Assembly: GCF_949987535.1 (NCBI RefSeq)
Contig: NC_080078.1
Location: 48,076,207-48,140,206 of the forward strand
Direction: 5' to 3'
DNA: 64,000 nt
Source of the DNA: Balaenoptera acutorostrata
Taxonomy: Eukaryota > Chordata > Mammalia > Artiodactyla > Balaenopteridae
Under the pieces are notes generated by a model. That model did not search any database. It saw only the letters and a program-made list of their open reading frames with translations, and had not been told where the DNA came from. Positions 37,903-50,059 of this stretch are shown here, in pieces. Within the stretch, counting starts at the first letter, position 1, and every line of letters starts with the position of its first letter. Position numbers and translations under genes: made by a program.

Positions 37903-38386
37903 TGTTAGGGAAAACATTGACCAAAACCGCCCACCCTGTCCAGGCACCACAGTATCCATTTGCATGAGTTATCTTAAACAGGAGGTCCTGGTAAGGAACA
38001 CGGAACTAACAAGCCACCACCAACTGGAAGAATTCGGGAAAGGTAAGGAGACACCAGTCCATATGTCCTCCCAACCTCCCAGAATCCTCCTTGCTGGAAT
38101 CCATCTTGGCTGAGTGATGCGTGAGCCACCAGGAAGGACCCTGAGTCAGAATGATTGGCCAGAGACAACCCAGAAACTAATCCCATCACCATAAAACCTG
38201 AGACTGCAAGCCACGTGGCAGAGCAGTCTTCCTGGGTTCCCTTACCCTCCTGCTCTCCATCCGGGCACCCCTTCCCAATAAAGTCTCTTGCTTTGGCAGC
38301 ACGTGTGTCTCCTTGGACAATTCATTTCCGAGTGTTAGACAAGAGCCCACTCTTGGGCCCTGGAAGGGGTCGCCCTTCTTGCAACA
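37903..38386 (+). mobile_element. Solo LTR of a class I-like endogenous retrovirus
   Basis: A 484-bp, relatively GC-rich block. It starts TGTTAGGG and ends GCAACA (TG...CA termini), with an AATAAA polyadenylation signal at 38277-38282 and the U5-like text 'attcatttccgagtgttaga' after it. No gag, pol or env sequence follows, so only the LTR remains. The flanking bases do not give an exact duplication. The U5 text resembles LTRs I know from cetartiodactyl class I ERVs; this is recall, not a search. Confidence 0.75.
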
Positions 38387-39495
38387 ATATAACTTGTTTC
38401 TCTACTGTGTATCAAAAATAATCAAATAAATATTAAGAACTTAAACAACTTTTTCCCAAAGAGGATGCCACGATTCTAGTTATTCTTAGCTTTTCCAAAT
38501 CGTATTTGTTTTGCCACCACAAAGCTTCTAATTAAAGCAGCTATAATGCAAAACTACTGAGTCTGTTAATTATTTTCCTTATTCCTTCTTCTCTCCCACA
38601 CCTCACCTTGTTTTATTCTTAATTCACACTGCATATAAACAGCAATTAAAGTACAAATCATAACGTTACTTGCACATATACATTTCATTATTATACACAA
38701 TCTGTACTCTTAAATTCAACTGCTTTTTACAGAAGATTTAGTCAATATTTTCCTCTAATCAAACAAAAACACGAATAAGATTACATGAAGATTATAATAA
38801 AAATATACTTTATAGAGCAACCTAAAATAGTTTTAATATTTTACTCTGGGAAGATATCATTGATATATTTAGTAGCTGGTATAGTTTCAGAAAAATACAG
38901 CTATGGATAACAACAAAATGTACCTCTTACTTTCTATCTGATTTATAGAAAAATGACTCACACACTATATGTCTCCAAAATAAAATTTTTACCTAAGATC
39001 TTGTCATAATTAATACACTGAGTAATAATGGCTATAACAATCATCTACCATTTGCCTAAAACTCAAACTATCCCAGTAATGTTTAAGGATCACGCAAAGC
39101 CAGAATTTAAGGAATGACTTGTGAGTACTAAATTTTCTAAATATGAGAAAATAATATAGTTAAAGACAGAAACTACAAACATTTTATTTTGTATTGGTGA
39201 CACTAGAAAAAAATTAAGTACTGTGCTAGCTATTAACGTTGACATAGAGCTGCTGTCGCTACTACTAATAAGTGATACCTATGGTCACCAAGAAAACCAG
39301 TCTTTCTAAAAGATGGGGAATTAAAACACCCAGAGGACACTTAAGAATATCCAATTCCTCTGCATTCTAATTTTCCCTTCTTTTAGCAGGCCAAGTTAAA
39401 AGTCCCTAAGTTCCTAAGACATCACAACTACATCACAAGCTACTGTAAGTCTCGATTTTTGAGCTGCTTCTTCCAATTTAGCCTAGCCACGGTAT
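38387..39495. other. Unique AT-rich sequence
   Basis: Nothing recognised. Confidence 0.4.
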
Positions 39496-39499
39496 AGTC

Positions 39500-39950
39500 A
39501 TATTTAACTTTCTGAAATAAAGAGGCCTCAGGTCACCTTCTCATTCAAATATCCTTCACGTTTCTTATCTACCATGTTATGTACATTTTAACAAATAGAC
39601 TCCTCCCCCACCCTATCCAAATGTATTTGTTGTCATTCCCCAACAAAAGGAATTGAGTGTCCGGTCATCCCCTCTACATTCCTATTTGCCAGGCCCTTCC
39701 ACATCCAGTTTTCTCCATCCAGCATGTCTTCCTTCTTTCTGATCAGTGATTTCCTGCTACCTCCATATTCTGTCTAAGTTCCTGGCCAAGTACTAAGCTC
39801 TCCATTCATGGAACTACTTCAGCACTTAAATGTACACTCATTCATTAATTACATGATCATACGTTATTTCACATTTTTATATATTTCCAGAGCTCTCAGA
39901 ATACTGCTTGGTATATAGTTGGCTTTCAATGAAAATGTGTTTGACTGTTG
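39500..39950 (+). repeat. Possible L2 LINE fragment
   Basis: Pyrimidine-rich text with L2-like elements such as 'ccttccacatccagttttct' and a 3' 'tactgcttggtatatagttg'. Diverged and uncertain. Confidence 0.4.
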
Positions 39951-40298
39951 CTGCAAAAGGCTCTTGTAACACTAGCCAGCCTTTGAAGAAAATATTGCTC
40001 CTGTCCCAAGAACCTGTCTTAGAAAGACATTATACTAAAGCTTAAAGTACATAAAAAAGCTCTCTTCATACTTTATGAGGCTGTACATTTTCTTCTAGAC
40101 CTCAAACTAGTAAGTTACTGTTCTTTTGCAGACATGGGTTGGTGATGTCCAGTTCATCACTGGCTTTTGGTGTTTTAGAAATTGCCCTGGTACTAGAGGT
40201 TGCCAGATTTAAGCACAGTTGCTGCTGAAATCGCTTTGATAACAGGCATCTCTGGAAATATTTTAAGTTTCTTTTGCTATGAGATATACTTATCTGTG

Positions 40299-40338
40299 TA
40301 AGTATCATCTTATACAAAATAGTATAAGATGATACTTA
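40299..40338. repeat. Perfect 17-bp inverted repeat (hairpin)
   Basis: taagtatcatcttatac (40299-40315) and its exact reverse complement (40322-40338) are separated by six bases (aaaata). A G-T wobble and two more pairs extend the stem to about 20. Stem and loop size resemble a short pre-miRNA-like or cruciform-forming hairpin, but no known small RNA is recognised. Confidence 0.9.
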
Positions 40339-40459
40339 TACTAGAGGGAGCCCATCTAGCTATACTCTGTGATTTACAAAAAGGAAACTACAAGAAAAGG
40401 AGAGAGCAAAGGGAGCTGACATATGATGATTTGAGTAGAGCCTCTTAAATCCCCAGACT

Positions 40460-40827
40460 AAAGAATTCTGGGGCTTCCCTGGTGGTGCAGTGGTTAAGAA
40501 TCCACCTCCCAATGCAGGGGACACAGGTTTGAGCCCTAGTCTGGGAAGATTCCACATGGCGTGGGGCAACTAAGCCCCTGCGCCACAACTACTGAGCCTG
40601 TGCTCTAGAGCACGCAAGCCACAACTACTGAAGCCCACACTCCTAGAGCCCGTGCTCTGCAACAAGAGAGGCACCACAATGAGAAGCCTGCACACCACAA
40701 CAAAGAGCAGCCCCCACTCTCCGCAGCTAGAGAAAAAAACCCTGCACACAGCAACAAAGTCCCAACACAGTCAAAAGTAAATAAAATAAAATAAATTTAT
40801 ACAAAAAAAAAAAAAAAAAGAATTCTG
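40460..40827 (+). mobile_element. CHR-type tRNA-derived SINE (older copy)
   Basis: The SINE body (40471-40816) starts gggcttccctggtggtgcag. It has a Pol III A box at about 40480-40493 and a B box at 40526-40536, where the CpG has decayed to TG. It ends in an AAATAA-rich region and poly(A). An exact 11-bp duplication (aaagaattctg) flanks it at 40460-40470 and 40817-40827. CpG loss shows it is older than the copies at 60.0 and 62.4 kb. Mobilisation would have depended on L1 proteins. Confidence 0.95.
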
Positions 40828-41920
40828 TTAACAGCTCTGTATGTTTTTGGAGAAGAAGGCAATGAGGGAAAAAATTAATTAAATGCATTAAATTTGGAAT
40901 ATAGAAAGAAGTTCAATGGCACCAAGCTATTCAAAATAAAATAAAGTTCAGCCAATGTACAACTGGGTAAGCAGGGCCATTCAAGATAAAATAACTATTA
41001 AAATATACAGATAAGGGAGAAATAGTAATATGGCCATAATGCATATAAAAGACAAAGAAGTAAACATGGGAGAGTGAAATCAGACCTCTAGTACATGGGG
41101 CAAAATGAATGGATTTAGATTCCTATGTCCTTCTCAGGAAGGGTGTGTTTACAGTTCCACCCTTGACAGCTAGCTAGTCAAGTGTTTGGGGTATGCTAGG
41201 AGTTAAGTAGGTCCTACCTAAGCCAAGGCACTGCATCATGATATCTTCTCTCATTCAATGATGCTCCACAAACCTCCAAACCCAGCCTAAATATCCTGCC
41301 ACTTTGTCTAGTGAGTATTTTTATGGGTAGAGTGGTGTGGAAACAAATTTTCATTCATATTTTATCTACAACCTTTTCCTTCTTGCTAGTATGATTAGGA
41401 TGACTTTACTTCCCATTTTGCCCCAGATGATCCATATCTGTTTCCACAGTATTAATTATTAATAGAGAACACTTTTATAATCAAAAGCATCACAGCTCAG
41501 GTAATATATTTATGATCACCTAAATGTAGTCAAAATATAATTCTTTGTAGGGCTGCAGAGAGGAAACATTGTCCCATATCCATAGTTTTCAATCCTAACC
41601 CCAAGAAGCTGTCATACAAATGTATGAACGGCTCAACACAACTCTTCACCAACACATGAAAAGCAACTCAAAGCACATGTCTCACAGATGGAAAGGTCAG
41701 TAAGGTCACCTTTGCATATCAGGGCTGCAGACATTCACACCATACAACAGTATGTAGCATTCAGTGAACTGCAGGCAGATGCAACATTTTCCAGCTGCTT
41801 GGTGTTAGAACATCGCTCTCTAAATTTCAAATTGATTTTACCTGAATGTTCAGCTTAACCTGGCATCTGGCTAGCCACAACTAATACAGCCAGAGCTGGG
41901 AAGAGCAGTACAAAGAAAAC
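40828..41920. other. Unique sequence, nothing recognised
   Basis: No repeat or gene recognised. Confidence 0.4.
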
Positions 41921-41924
41921 CAAA

Positions 41925-44650
41925 AATGAAATGACAGGAATAAGCCCAAACATGTTAACCATTATAATAAATGTGAATGGTTTAAAGTCTATTATTAAAA
42001 GGTAGAGACTCTTACAATGGGCAGACCTACATGTATAATTAAATGGTTATAGAAAGTTTCTAACCAGAAGATATAACAGTATAACACATAAGGGAATAGC
42101 CAAAAGCAAGAATAAATGTTGATAATGCCAAGATGTAATAGAATTCAATGTGAAAACCATAAAATGGAACCAAGAAAGATGTTTTGTTTTGATAAAATTA
42201 TAGTCAAATAACAATATTTCACTTATTGAGATTTTATGTTAACATTGTTTCAAAATTTATAAACCAATAACAGATAGAAACAAAGAGGCATTGACCACTT
42301 TACAAGAACAACTGATATTGGCACAACTCTCTAAGAAATCAGTTATTCAAATACATAAAAATAATTAAGTGATTAAAATATTTACTTATTACAGCAAGTT
42401 TGATTTAATCATTACATATACATAAAATAATGTACCTCAGAAATATACCCCACGAATCAAGAAATAAATTCTTTTCTAACAAAAATAATGCAATAAAAAA
42501 TCATGTGTTAGGAAACAAAGAAAATTTCAACTACAAAAATGGAAAATTATACAGGATACTTTTTTTCTGAGGCAATGGAATAAAATTATAAATTAATAAC
42601 AAAAAATTATATACTCCCACTTCTAAAATAATTTAATTGCTCAGAAATTTTTCTTTATATGTCTAAATAATTACTGGTTAAAAAAGCAACTAAAAATAAC
42701 ATTACAACTTACTTAGAAATGAATGACAAAATGAACATACATATCAAAAGCTGTGAGATAAAATCAAAAAATATTTTTATGAAGTGCTACAGATTCATGT
42801 CTTATGACATTTACTTTGTAACGGAGAAAATATGTAACTTAAATGCATATGTTAGAAAATAAAAGTTTAAAAATAAACATTCAGTTAAAAACAACCCCAC
42901 AAAAATAGTAAATGTGGGAGAAATTATCAAACAGTAAAGGAAAAAAGAAATACAAAACCAGAAATGAATAAAATAGAAAATCAAGGAATATTTAATTATA
43001 AAAGCAAAAGCTTGTCCTTTTAAAAGATAAGTAAAATATATTTTTTCAAGATCCACCAAGGTAAAGAAGAAAATATAATTAAATAACAAGGGGTCATAAC
43101 TATAAAACAAATCTAAAATAAAAGCATACATTAGCAAATAATTGTCAAACTTTTTTGCCAGGAATTCTAAAAATTTAAATAAAATAGATAATTTTCTAAA
43201 AAATATAGATAAATTAGGAAGATTTGGAAACTTGAAACAGCCAGGAGGAGAAAATGAAAGGGTAGATGAAGATCTACTCCTAGGAAGAAGTGGGTTCTGT
43301 AAAATTATTAAGAAGCATATGATCACTGTGTTTTTTATTGTTCCTGAGCATACAAATAGATGGAAAACATCTTAATTCCTTCCATAAAGCTAAAATAAGC
43401 CTGACACCAAACCCAGACAAAGATAGATAACATATAAAACAGGAAAGTGTGAGCCTATTTTCCTTGTAGAATTAGAAACTAACATCACAAATCATAGCAA
43501 TCAAAACAATACACTTCACTTGTCAAAATTCAGAATTACACATTAAATATGCTGAGTTTTACTGTATATAAATTATACATTAATTCTAAAAATTAATTTT
43601 AAAATAACATGTGAAAATAAAGCAATGTATCAAAAGATTAACATATCAGAATCAAGTAGGGTTTATTTGAAAAATACAACGATGATTCAATATTATGAAA
43701 TTTACTAATGAAATTCCTTAAGTTAACTCATTTAAAAAGAATGTGTACATGTGTACATACATATATAAATTCAATTCCTTATTTATAAATTTTGAATTAA
43801 AAATCAATTTCTAATCTGAAAAATCATGCTGTATAACCTAGAGATACTAAAAACTTTCTTAAACTAAAAAAAAACAAAACTTTTAATGATGAAATATTAG
43901 AAGCATTTTCATTTATGTCAGAACTTAGGTAAGAATGTCACTATTAGTGATACTACAAAACATTGAGCTCTGTCCTAACTAATTTAATAAGAAAATAGTT
44001 CATTCACTCAAATATTGCAAAAATGAGACAAAACTCTAACTTGCAGATGATATTATAATAGTTAACAAGGAAAATAAAAAATACTAACTAAAAAATTTTA
44101 GTACAAAAATGAAACCTAAAGTAGCTAGATATGAGAACATTATTATGCAATATTTAATAACACTATATACCAAGTTAAAAATTAAACATTCTAATCACAA
44201 TAGCAAGAAAAATCAGGAAACACTTATAAATAAATGTAAGGATCAGCAAAGTATAAAATTCTATAAAAGCTATAAAACAAGATACAAATAAATGAAAACA
44301 TACGTTGTTGGTAGATAATAAAACTCAATATTATTTTAAAAATCTGGTTTTCCTATAATAAGCTATAAAATCAACTAAAAGCACCAGAAGAATATTTTTT
44401 AGACCTTGAAATAATTTCTAGTTTTGATGGAAAACATATCTACTGTGTAGCAATCCAGGAAGTTCCTGAAAGAAGAATAATGAGGAGATATGGGCTTCTC
44501 CAAATATTATGAGGCCACAATAATTCAAATAATTTGAAACCAGAGTTGATAATTGACAGATTAGTGACACAAAATAAAAATTCATGAAATAAACATATAT
44601 ATATATGAAATTCTGTGTATGTCAAATGTAGCATATCAAAACATTGGGAG
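41925..44650 (+). pseudogene. Ancient decayed L1 with ORF2 remnants
   Basis: A long A-rich plus-strand stretch follows L1 ORF2 order. First comes an endonuclease-region trace ('ataaatgtgaatggtttaaa', 'ccagaagatataacagtata'). Next is a linker trace near 42720-42770. A reverse-transcriptase region follows ('ccaaacccagacaaagata', 'gaatcaagtagggtttattt', and 'cagatgatattataatagtt', the FADD region, at about 44044). The C-terminal part follows. Stops and indels are too many for any frame to survive. This explains the otherwise striking 171-codon minus-strand open frame at 42811-43326 as antisense of A-rich L1 sequence. The subfamily is not determined. Confidence 0.75.
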
Positions 44651-45640
44651 AAATATGGGATCATTCAATAATTGACTAACTTTTATGGGGTAGTTTGGGG
44701 GATATAAAATAAAGTAAGTATATAGAGCAAAACTATGCCAATTAAGGGTTTGAAATTTGATCAAGTCACTATTTGCATTTCCAGCCAGTTAACTACAGAG
44801 AAAGTCAAATTGACATTCCTTGTGCAGAGTTCTATGAAAGCATTTCTCTTGAAACTGAAACCAGTACTTTAATTTTTCATTGTTATAGCAGAAAGTATTT
44901 ATTCCTTAGTGTCATCTGTGTAAGCACAACTTTCCTTCTGCATCCTTTTGCATAGCACCCTAGAATTAGGAAACTTGAAGAAAGATTTTACTGAATAAAT
45001 CAACTCATCTAGAAAATTCTAAGAAAAAATATAAAAGATCCATTTATTCAATGAATATGCAAACACCCATCATCAGAATTAACGTTAAAAACACACACAC
45101 ACACACACATTTTGCCACCTAAGTAGTATCTCATCACCCTTCATCACAAGTCCAGAAAACACCTTTACTTAGCAAGAGAAAAATATACATGCTGTCTGAT
45201 TGTTCTTGCTTCACAAATTCATAGTTCCCTTTTGACAACCAACCCATGAGTTTTCTCTATGCTCTCTAAAATGTAAAGAATTAAAACGAAAGTAGCAAAC
45301 AAATAAACACTCATGAGCCATCACAAGTCTGTCCAATTTAGTGCACTGGTTGTTCTCACATCATATAATTTTGTTTATTCATACAAAGACATAGCTATCA
45401 ATTTTCTGTGTGTTCCTTAATGGTGTTTAAATGGTTAGAGATATCAGTTTGTTCAAGTTAAAGAAACTACACAGAAAGCTATACACCTTAAATACTACTC
45501 CTAAAGGTCAATATTTTCTTTAAAAATATTTTGACACAAACACAAATATTTTAATCTACCAAGATCCTTTGAAGAAGAAGAATTGTGTCCAAATAACTAT
45601 TTTTCTATGGAATGGTATGTAGCCTCTTTAAGATGGTTTC
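44651..45640. other. Unique AT-rich sequence with a (CA) run
   Basis: Contains (AC)n at about 45090-45109. No gene or named repeat is recognised. Confidence 0.45.
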
Positions 45641-45689
45641 CTCCCTGGTACAGAAACACCTCACATATTTAAGGTTTTCTCCAATCATC

Positions 45690-45782
45690 ATGAGGTCAGA
45701 AACCATATCTGCCTTGTTTATTGACTACTGGCAATAATTACCTCAGCAAATGTATACAATAAATACTTTGTGAATGATGGAC
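45690..45782 (+). repeat. Possible L2 3'-end fragment
   Basis: 'catgaggtcagaaaccatat', then 'gcaaatgtatacaataaata' and 'ctttgtgaatgatgg' resemble the L2 terminus. Confidence 0.55.
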
Positions 45783-45795
45783 TAAAGCTAATGCA

Positions 45796-46165
45796 TATAT
45801 TAGCTTTTTATCCCTCTGAAATTCATATGTTGAAGTCTAGTCCCCAATGTGATTGTATTTGGATGTGGGGCCTTTGGGAGTTCATTGGATCTTGAGGGTG
45901 GAGCTCTCATAAGTGGAATTAGTGCCCTTACAAGAAAAGACACAGAGAGGTTGCTTCTCTTTCTGCTTTCTGCCATGTGAGAATACAATGAGAAGACATT
46001 TATCTTCAAACCAGGGAGTGGTCCCTCAACAGACAGTTGATCTGCTCTCTCGGACTTCCCAGCCTCCAGAATTGTGAGAAATAAATGTTTTAAATGTTTG
46101 TTGTTGAAGCCACCCAGTGTGGGGTATTTTGTTATAGCAGCTCAAACAAAGGCTGAAGTACTTGC
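45796..46165 (+). mobile_element. MLT1-type MaLR solo LTR
   Basis: Full MLT1 order: 'aaattcatatgttgaagtct', 'tggggcctttgggagttcat', 'gtggagctctcataagtgga', 'agtgcccttacaagaaaaga', 'cttcccagcctccagaattg', AATAAA at 46080-46085 and 'aagccacccagtgtggggta'. MaLR LTRs are ancient, non-coding ERVL-related LTRs. No internal sequence is attached. Confidence 0.92.
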
Positions 46166-46640
46166 ATATTCCTGCTATGATATCCTCTGAGACCCTCAGT
46201 CAGAATCTACTCTCATACTTTACACATGACTCTAAAAGGCTTAGTTTCAATTCTTTAGAGATGGGGTTATATCAGAGGCATGGAGTATAAGTTTGGGAGG
46301 TGTTTGCACTCCGTAATTTTCATAAATGCTAACACCTGAAAAAAGCACACCTGCCAAGTAAAAAACAACATACCTTTATATATACCTAGCTCCAAGACAA
46401 ACTTGCCAAATCACCTTCCAACTAGATTGTTCCTCCTATGTAAAAGTTATGACTGGAACATGTAAACTTCAGGGTCAAACTGTCCCTCCAGCCCAGTCAG
46501 AAAGAGGCTGCTGTAGCAAGGCCTGCGTAACAGACTAAACCATGGTCCTTAGCTATAATGATAAGGAGACTGGCACCTCCAGCTTTCTGGAGGATGTTAG
46601 GCCAATTTTGTTGAAAGAAGATTTGCTCCCAAAGGATTTG
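46166..46640. other. Unique sequence, nothing recognised
   Basis: Nothing recognised. Confidence 0.4.
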
Positions 46641-46645
46641 TTCAT

Positions 46646-46776
46646 CACAGAATGATAGAATCTTATTTATTTTTAAGAATAATTGAGAAATTGGACTTTA
46701 TCAAATTTAAAATCTTGTACTTGTCAAAAGACACTTTAAGAAAATGAAAAGACAAGCCACAGAATGATAGAATTTT
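46646..46776 (+). mobile_element. Short L1 ORF2 fragment between direct repeats
   Basis: The segment 46685-46757 matches the C-terminal part of L1 ORF2 ('attggactttatcaaattta' to 'aagaaaatgaaaagacaagc'). It lies between two 19-bp direct repeats with one mismatch, at 46646-46664 and 46758-46776 (cacagaatgatagaat[c/t]tta). There is no 3' UTR or poly(A). Part of the repeat resembles L1's own next bases, so microhomology may be involved. Confidence 0.6.
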
Positions 46777-46779
46777 AAA

Positions 46780-47555
46780 GTTCAAAGAAACCTTAGGGAA
46801 GAATCATTCATTTGATCATTCAATAATTTATTCAACAAGAATTTATTAAGTAACTAGTACAGAATCAACAATAACTTCTTGTCCATGCTTCTCATTAACT
46901 AAAGGATCATTGGATTGCTACTTATGATAACCCTAAGGAATACATTTTAAAACTTTTCATTAGGCATTCAATGTATTCTATGAAAGAAGGTAGAAAAATA
47001 TGCACTAATTTTGAAAGATTTGTCACCCTCAGTACTTACTATTTTTAGCTTCAAACAAAATGGCTCTAGTTTTAATATTTGTACTTCTAGAACAAACACA
47101 CCTTAAAGAAATGTCAGTTACTCATCACGCTCTGGACCATGGAAGAGCTAATTTCCAAACCAAACAATGTTGGGACAATGAGGTGCTTGTGGGAAATTTG
47201 GGCTCACTTGAGCTTACTAGGTGGGAAAACCCTTGATGGAAGTAGAAGACCTCACTGGTTGTGATAAAATGTAATGAGAATAGAGATGAGCGAAGTAAGA
47301 AAATGAAGTTGAATCCCTAAATCCTAGAAGCATTTGTTAGAGAACGGAAGAAGAAACAGAACAACAGGGCACCCCATCCAAGGTAACACATGCAAAGACT
47401 GGTCTGTGAAGGGATTGGTAACACCTTGTAGTAATTGTCTCAGGATGATAGAAGGAAAAAACTAGTAAGTATTCATGCATGTACGATCTCTGTTCCGTTT
47501 GCTCTGTCTCCTGCTTTCTCTATAGAAATCATGTTAGGATGTGGTATTCAAATTT
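46780..47555. other. Mostly unique sequence
   Basis: An L2/MIR-like scrap may lie at 46810-46862 ('cattcaataatttattcaac'). Otherwise nothing is recognised. Confidence 0.35.
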
Positions 47556-47559
47556 GTAT

Positions 47560-47738
47560 TTGTCTGCTTCTTACTGTCTACCTATCAGTTTTTAAAGTGA
47601 GTCATGTACCATGGATAGGGATAAATGCTTTGTGTAAATTATATCCAGTCCTCTCAACAACCTTGTAAGGTAGACCTTAATATTTCCATTTCATAGATAA
47701 ATAAGTATTGACTCAGAGAGATTACATAAAGGGTTTAA
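47560..47738 (-). repeat. MIR SINE
   Basis: Reverse-complement MIR: 'cctctcaacaaccttgtaag', 'catttcatagataaataagt' and 'gactcagagagattacataa'. Confidence 0.75.
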
Positions 47739-47749
47739 CATCACTATCT

Positions 47750-48330
47750 TAGTTTGTACTCCCCTGAAATCAGAGCCTAAGACAAAGACTTGGATATAGA
47801 TGGTTTATCTGGAAGGTGACCCCAAGAAACAGGATTGAGGTTGTATGAAAAATGAGAGAGGGAGGAAGGAGAGGCCAATGTAAGGGCCCATCACTGAAGT
47901 TACTGCTGTGGGTTCCCAGGGCTTGAATCCATGGAAACCTCCTAAGAAGAGTACACATGCCTCCCAGGATTGCCCACCTAAATGCTAAGAGACTGAAAAG
48001 TTTATCCGGGATTCCTGACCCCATTGGTTGATGGTTTCCCCTGGAGCATTAACATCCTCATGCTTCCAGCCCTACTGGTATTTGGGTGATGAAGCTCCAG
48101 CCACATAAAAGCATGTGGGCAGGAAGCTCACAGACATGCTCATGCTTGAGGTGGAATGCTGTTAGCGTGAGGTGAACTTGAGCTTGCACAGAACTGTCTA
48201 CTGCATCTGTGTCTGAAATCAGAGAGAAGCCAAGGGTATGTGGCACAATCCAACAGAATGATCTTTCACAGTCAAACGGTTCCTCAGTCACTGAGCCTGG
48301 AAATAAGCCCAGATAATGGAATTGCATCAC
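47750..48330. repeat. Unclassified interspersed repeat, copy A
   Basis: The block 'gatggtttatctggaaggtg', 'gggaggaaggagaggccaat' and nearby text has a clear diverged counterpart in the same orientation at about 49090-49250. This shows it is repetitive. I cannot name the family. No frame of significance. Confidence 0.5.
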
Positions 48331-49055
48331 CCATGCCTGTAACTTTCATGCACTCAACTGCATGCATCCAGCCAAAGGAGATAGACAGAGATAAATGATC
48401 AAGGGTTCAGATGATTCTGACACCATTTCACTTGATGTGCATGCCCCAGAGTCAGTGTGACTCGGGAACTGTGACTCCGCTTACTATATGAATATTTCAA
48501 AGCAAAGAAGGTCATCATCATGTTCAAGCATATGTGTTTTCATACATCTGGTGCTCAACTGAGGAAAAGGAAATCTATTTCAATGCTGGAGGAAAAAACA
48601 TGGATGTGTTGTCCTTATTAGTATGTCTGTTAACTGTATTTATTTATGGGCAACAGAAGACGCAATTACCCTGCACTAGGACCCTAACTACAAAGTGCTT
48701 GCCTTTCTACTACACAAATAGTATCACGCTGCATCAGCATCATTTTTCTCTCAGTAAAATCTCTCCATTTCATTTAGTCTTATGCTGATGCTACTGAGTT
48801 ATGTGGTTTGAATCTGTAAAACATTTGCTGCATGGTCTGGAATGAAAGTCTGGTATGGGCACTGATCAAGTGTACAGGACAAACTGCCAGGAGGAAGGAC
48901 AACAGGAAGTGTACTCAAAACCAAATCACAGTGGATGATGAGGGCAGGGAAAGCAAGAGCAGGCCCACAAATTGATAATATGGGGATGAAGGTCTCTTCT
49001 GGGATTCACGGTTTGGGAATAGATTGTTTCCTATCACAGTTTGATAAAAACCAAT
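48331..49055. other. Unique sequence
   Basis: No named repeat is recognised. An 84-codon plus-strand frame at 48534-48788 has no domain. Confidence 0.35.
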
Positions 49056-49059
49056 GTAT

Positions 49060-49500
49060 TACATTGTATTACATTAACCAATGTACTGTTTTAGCTTAGA
49101 TGAACTAAAAATCAGATTGAGATGAGGTCTTGTGTGCAGGTAGTTTAGTTGGAGAAGTGATTCCCTAGAAACTTGAATGGAGATTGAGGTGGTGGGAAGT
49201 ATGAAATAGGAAGGGGGAAAGCCAATCCAAAGGTGTGTAGTTGAGTTGGTGGCAAATGTGAGGAACTGGGACTCAACATTTCTGGGACTCAATGCATTTC
49301 TCAGGAAATGCATAGAATACAATTCAGAACTGTCTGCCTGAGACAGAAAAGAGAAGCATATTACCACTTGCTCCTATCCGACACCGATCACGGATTGAAT
49401 CAGGTATGTGAATGCACCGGACTAGCTGAGTCCCAAGAGAAGTAGCCAATAAGCTCCAAAGCAGAAAACATAGTTTGGGGTACAGCTGAAGTGAGGAGTT
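49060..49500. repeat. Unclassified interspersed repeat, copy B
   Basis: Relative of copy A at 47.75 kb: 'caggtagtttagttggagaa' and 'aggaagggggaaagccaatc' line up with the matching blocks there. The 3' half of the two copies is less obviously alike. Confidence 0.45.
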
Positions 49501-49867
49501 ATCAGGCTACTTCTCTGTTCATCTGATGCAGCAGTAATAGATAAAGCAAAAAAGTGGGTTAGGAGTATGTGAAATTGAGCATAAAAGATGTCTAACACAT
49601 ATTAAAATGTATTCTCTGCCCACCAAAGTGTCCATATAAATCAAACCATGGTGACAAAGTTTTATGCACTTAATTAATGTAAAAATAATATAAACTCCAA
49701 ATCATGGCCTTTTGTGATGCTCCCAAGTCCAGCTCCATACAAAGGACATTTTAAAATAGAAAACCTTCTATACCAGCATTCTAAATTAAGAAAGTTATGC
49801 TACAGGATGTCATTTTAATAAGGTGAAGAAAAATAAATGATGCAATGAATGGAGAAATAAGTACTTA

Positions 49868-50058
49868 AATCAGTAGTTCTCAACCTTAGCTACACATTGG
49901 AATCACGTAGAGTGCTTTAAAAAACACAGATGCCCCAGTCCCCCAGTCAGAGTTTCTGATGTGATTGGTCTGGAGTGTGGCTGGGAGATGAGAATTTTTT
50001 CAAGTTTCCCAGGTAATCCTAATGTGCAGGCAAAGCTGAGGAACACTGGCTTAAACAA
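49868..50058 (+). mobile_element. MER5A hAT-Charlie element
   Basis: It starts 'cagtagttctcaaccttagc', then 'cacattggaatcacgtagag', 'cagagtttctgatgtgattg' and 'ttcccaggtaatcctaatgt', and ends 'ctgaggaacactgg', the inverse of its start. Non-autonomous and without coding content. Confidence 0.92.
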
Positions 50059-50059
50059 A

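Noticed and set aside
42811..43326. 171-codon minus-strand open frame, rich in Phe, Leu, Ile and Tyr, looking like a membrane protein
   Set aside because: It is antisense to an A-rich decayed L1 ORF2. Reading T-rich sequence gives hydrophobic residues and few stops.
22842..45109. Spaced CA/TA/TG runs considered as a CRISPR-like or satellite array
   Set aside because: They are independent dinucleotide microsatellites with no repeat-spacer order, in a mammalian genome.
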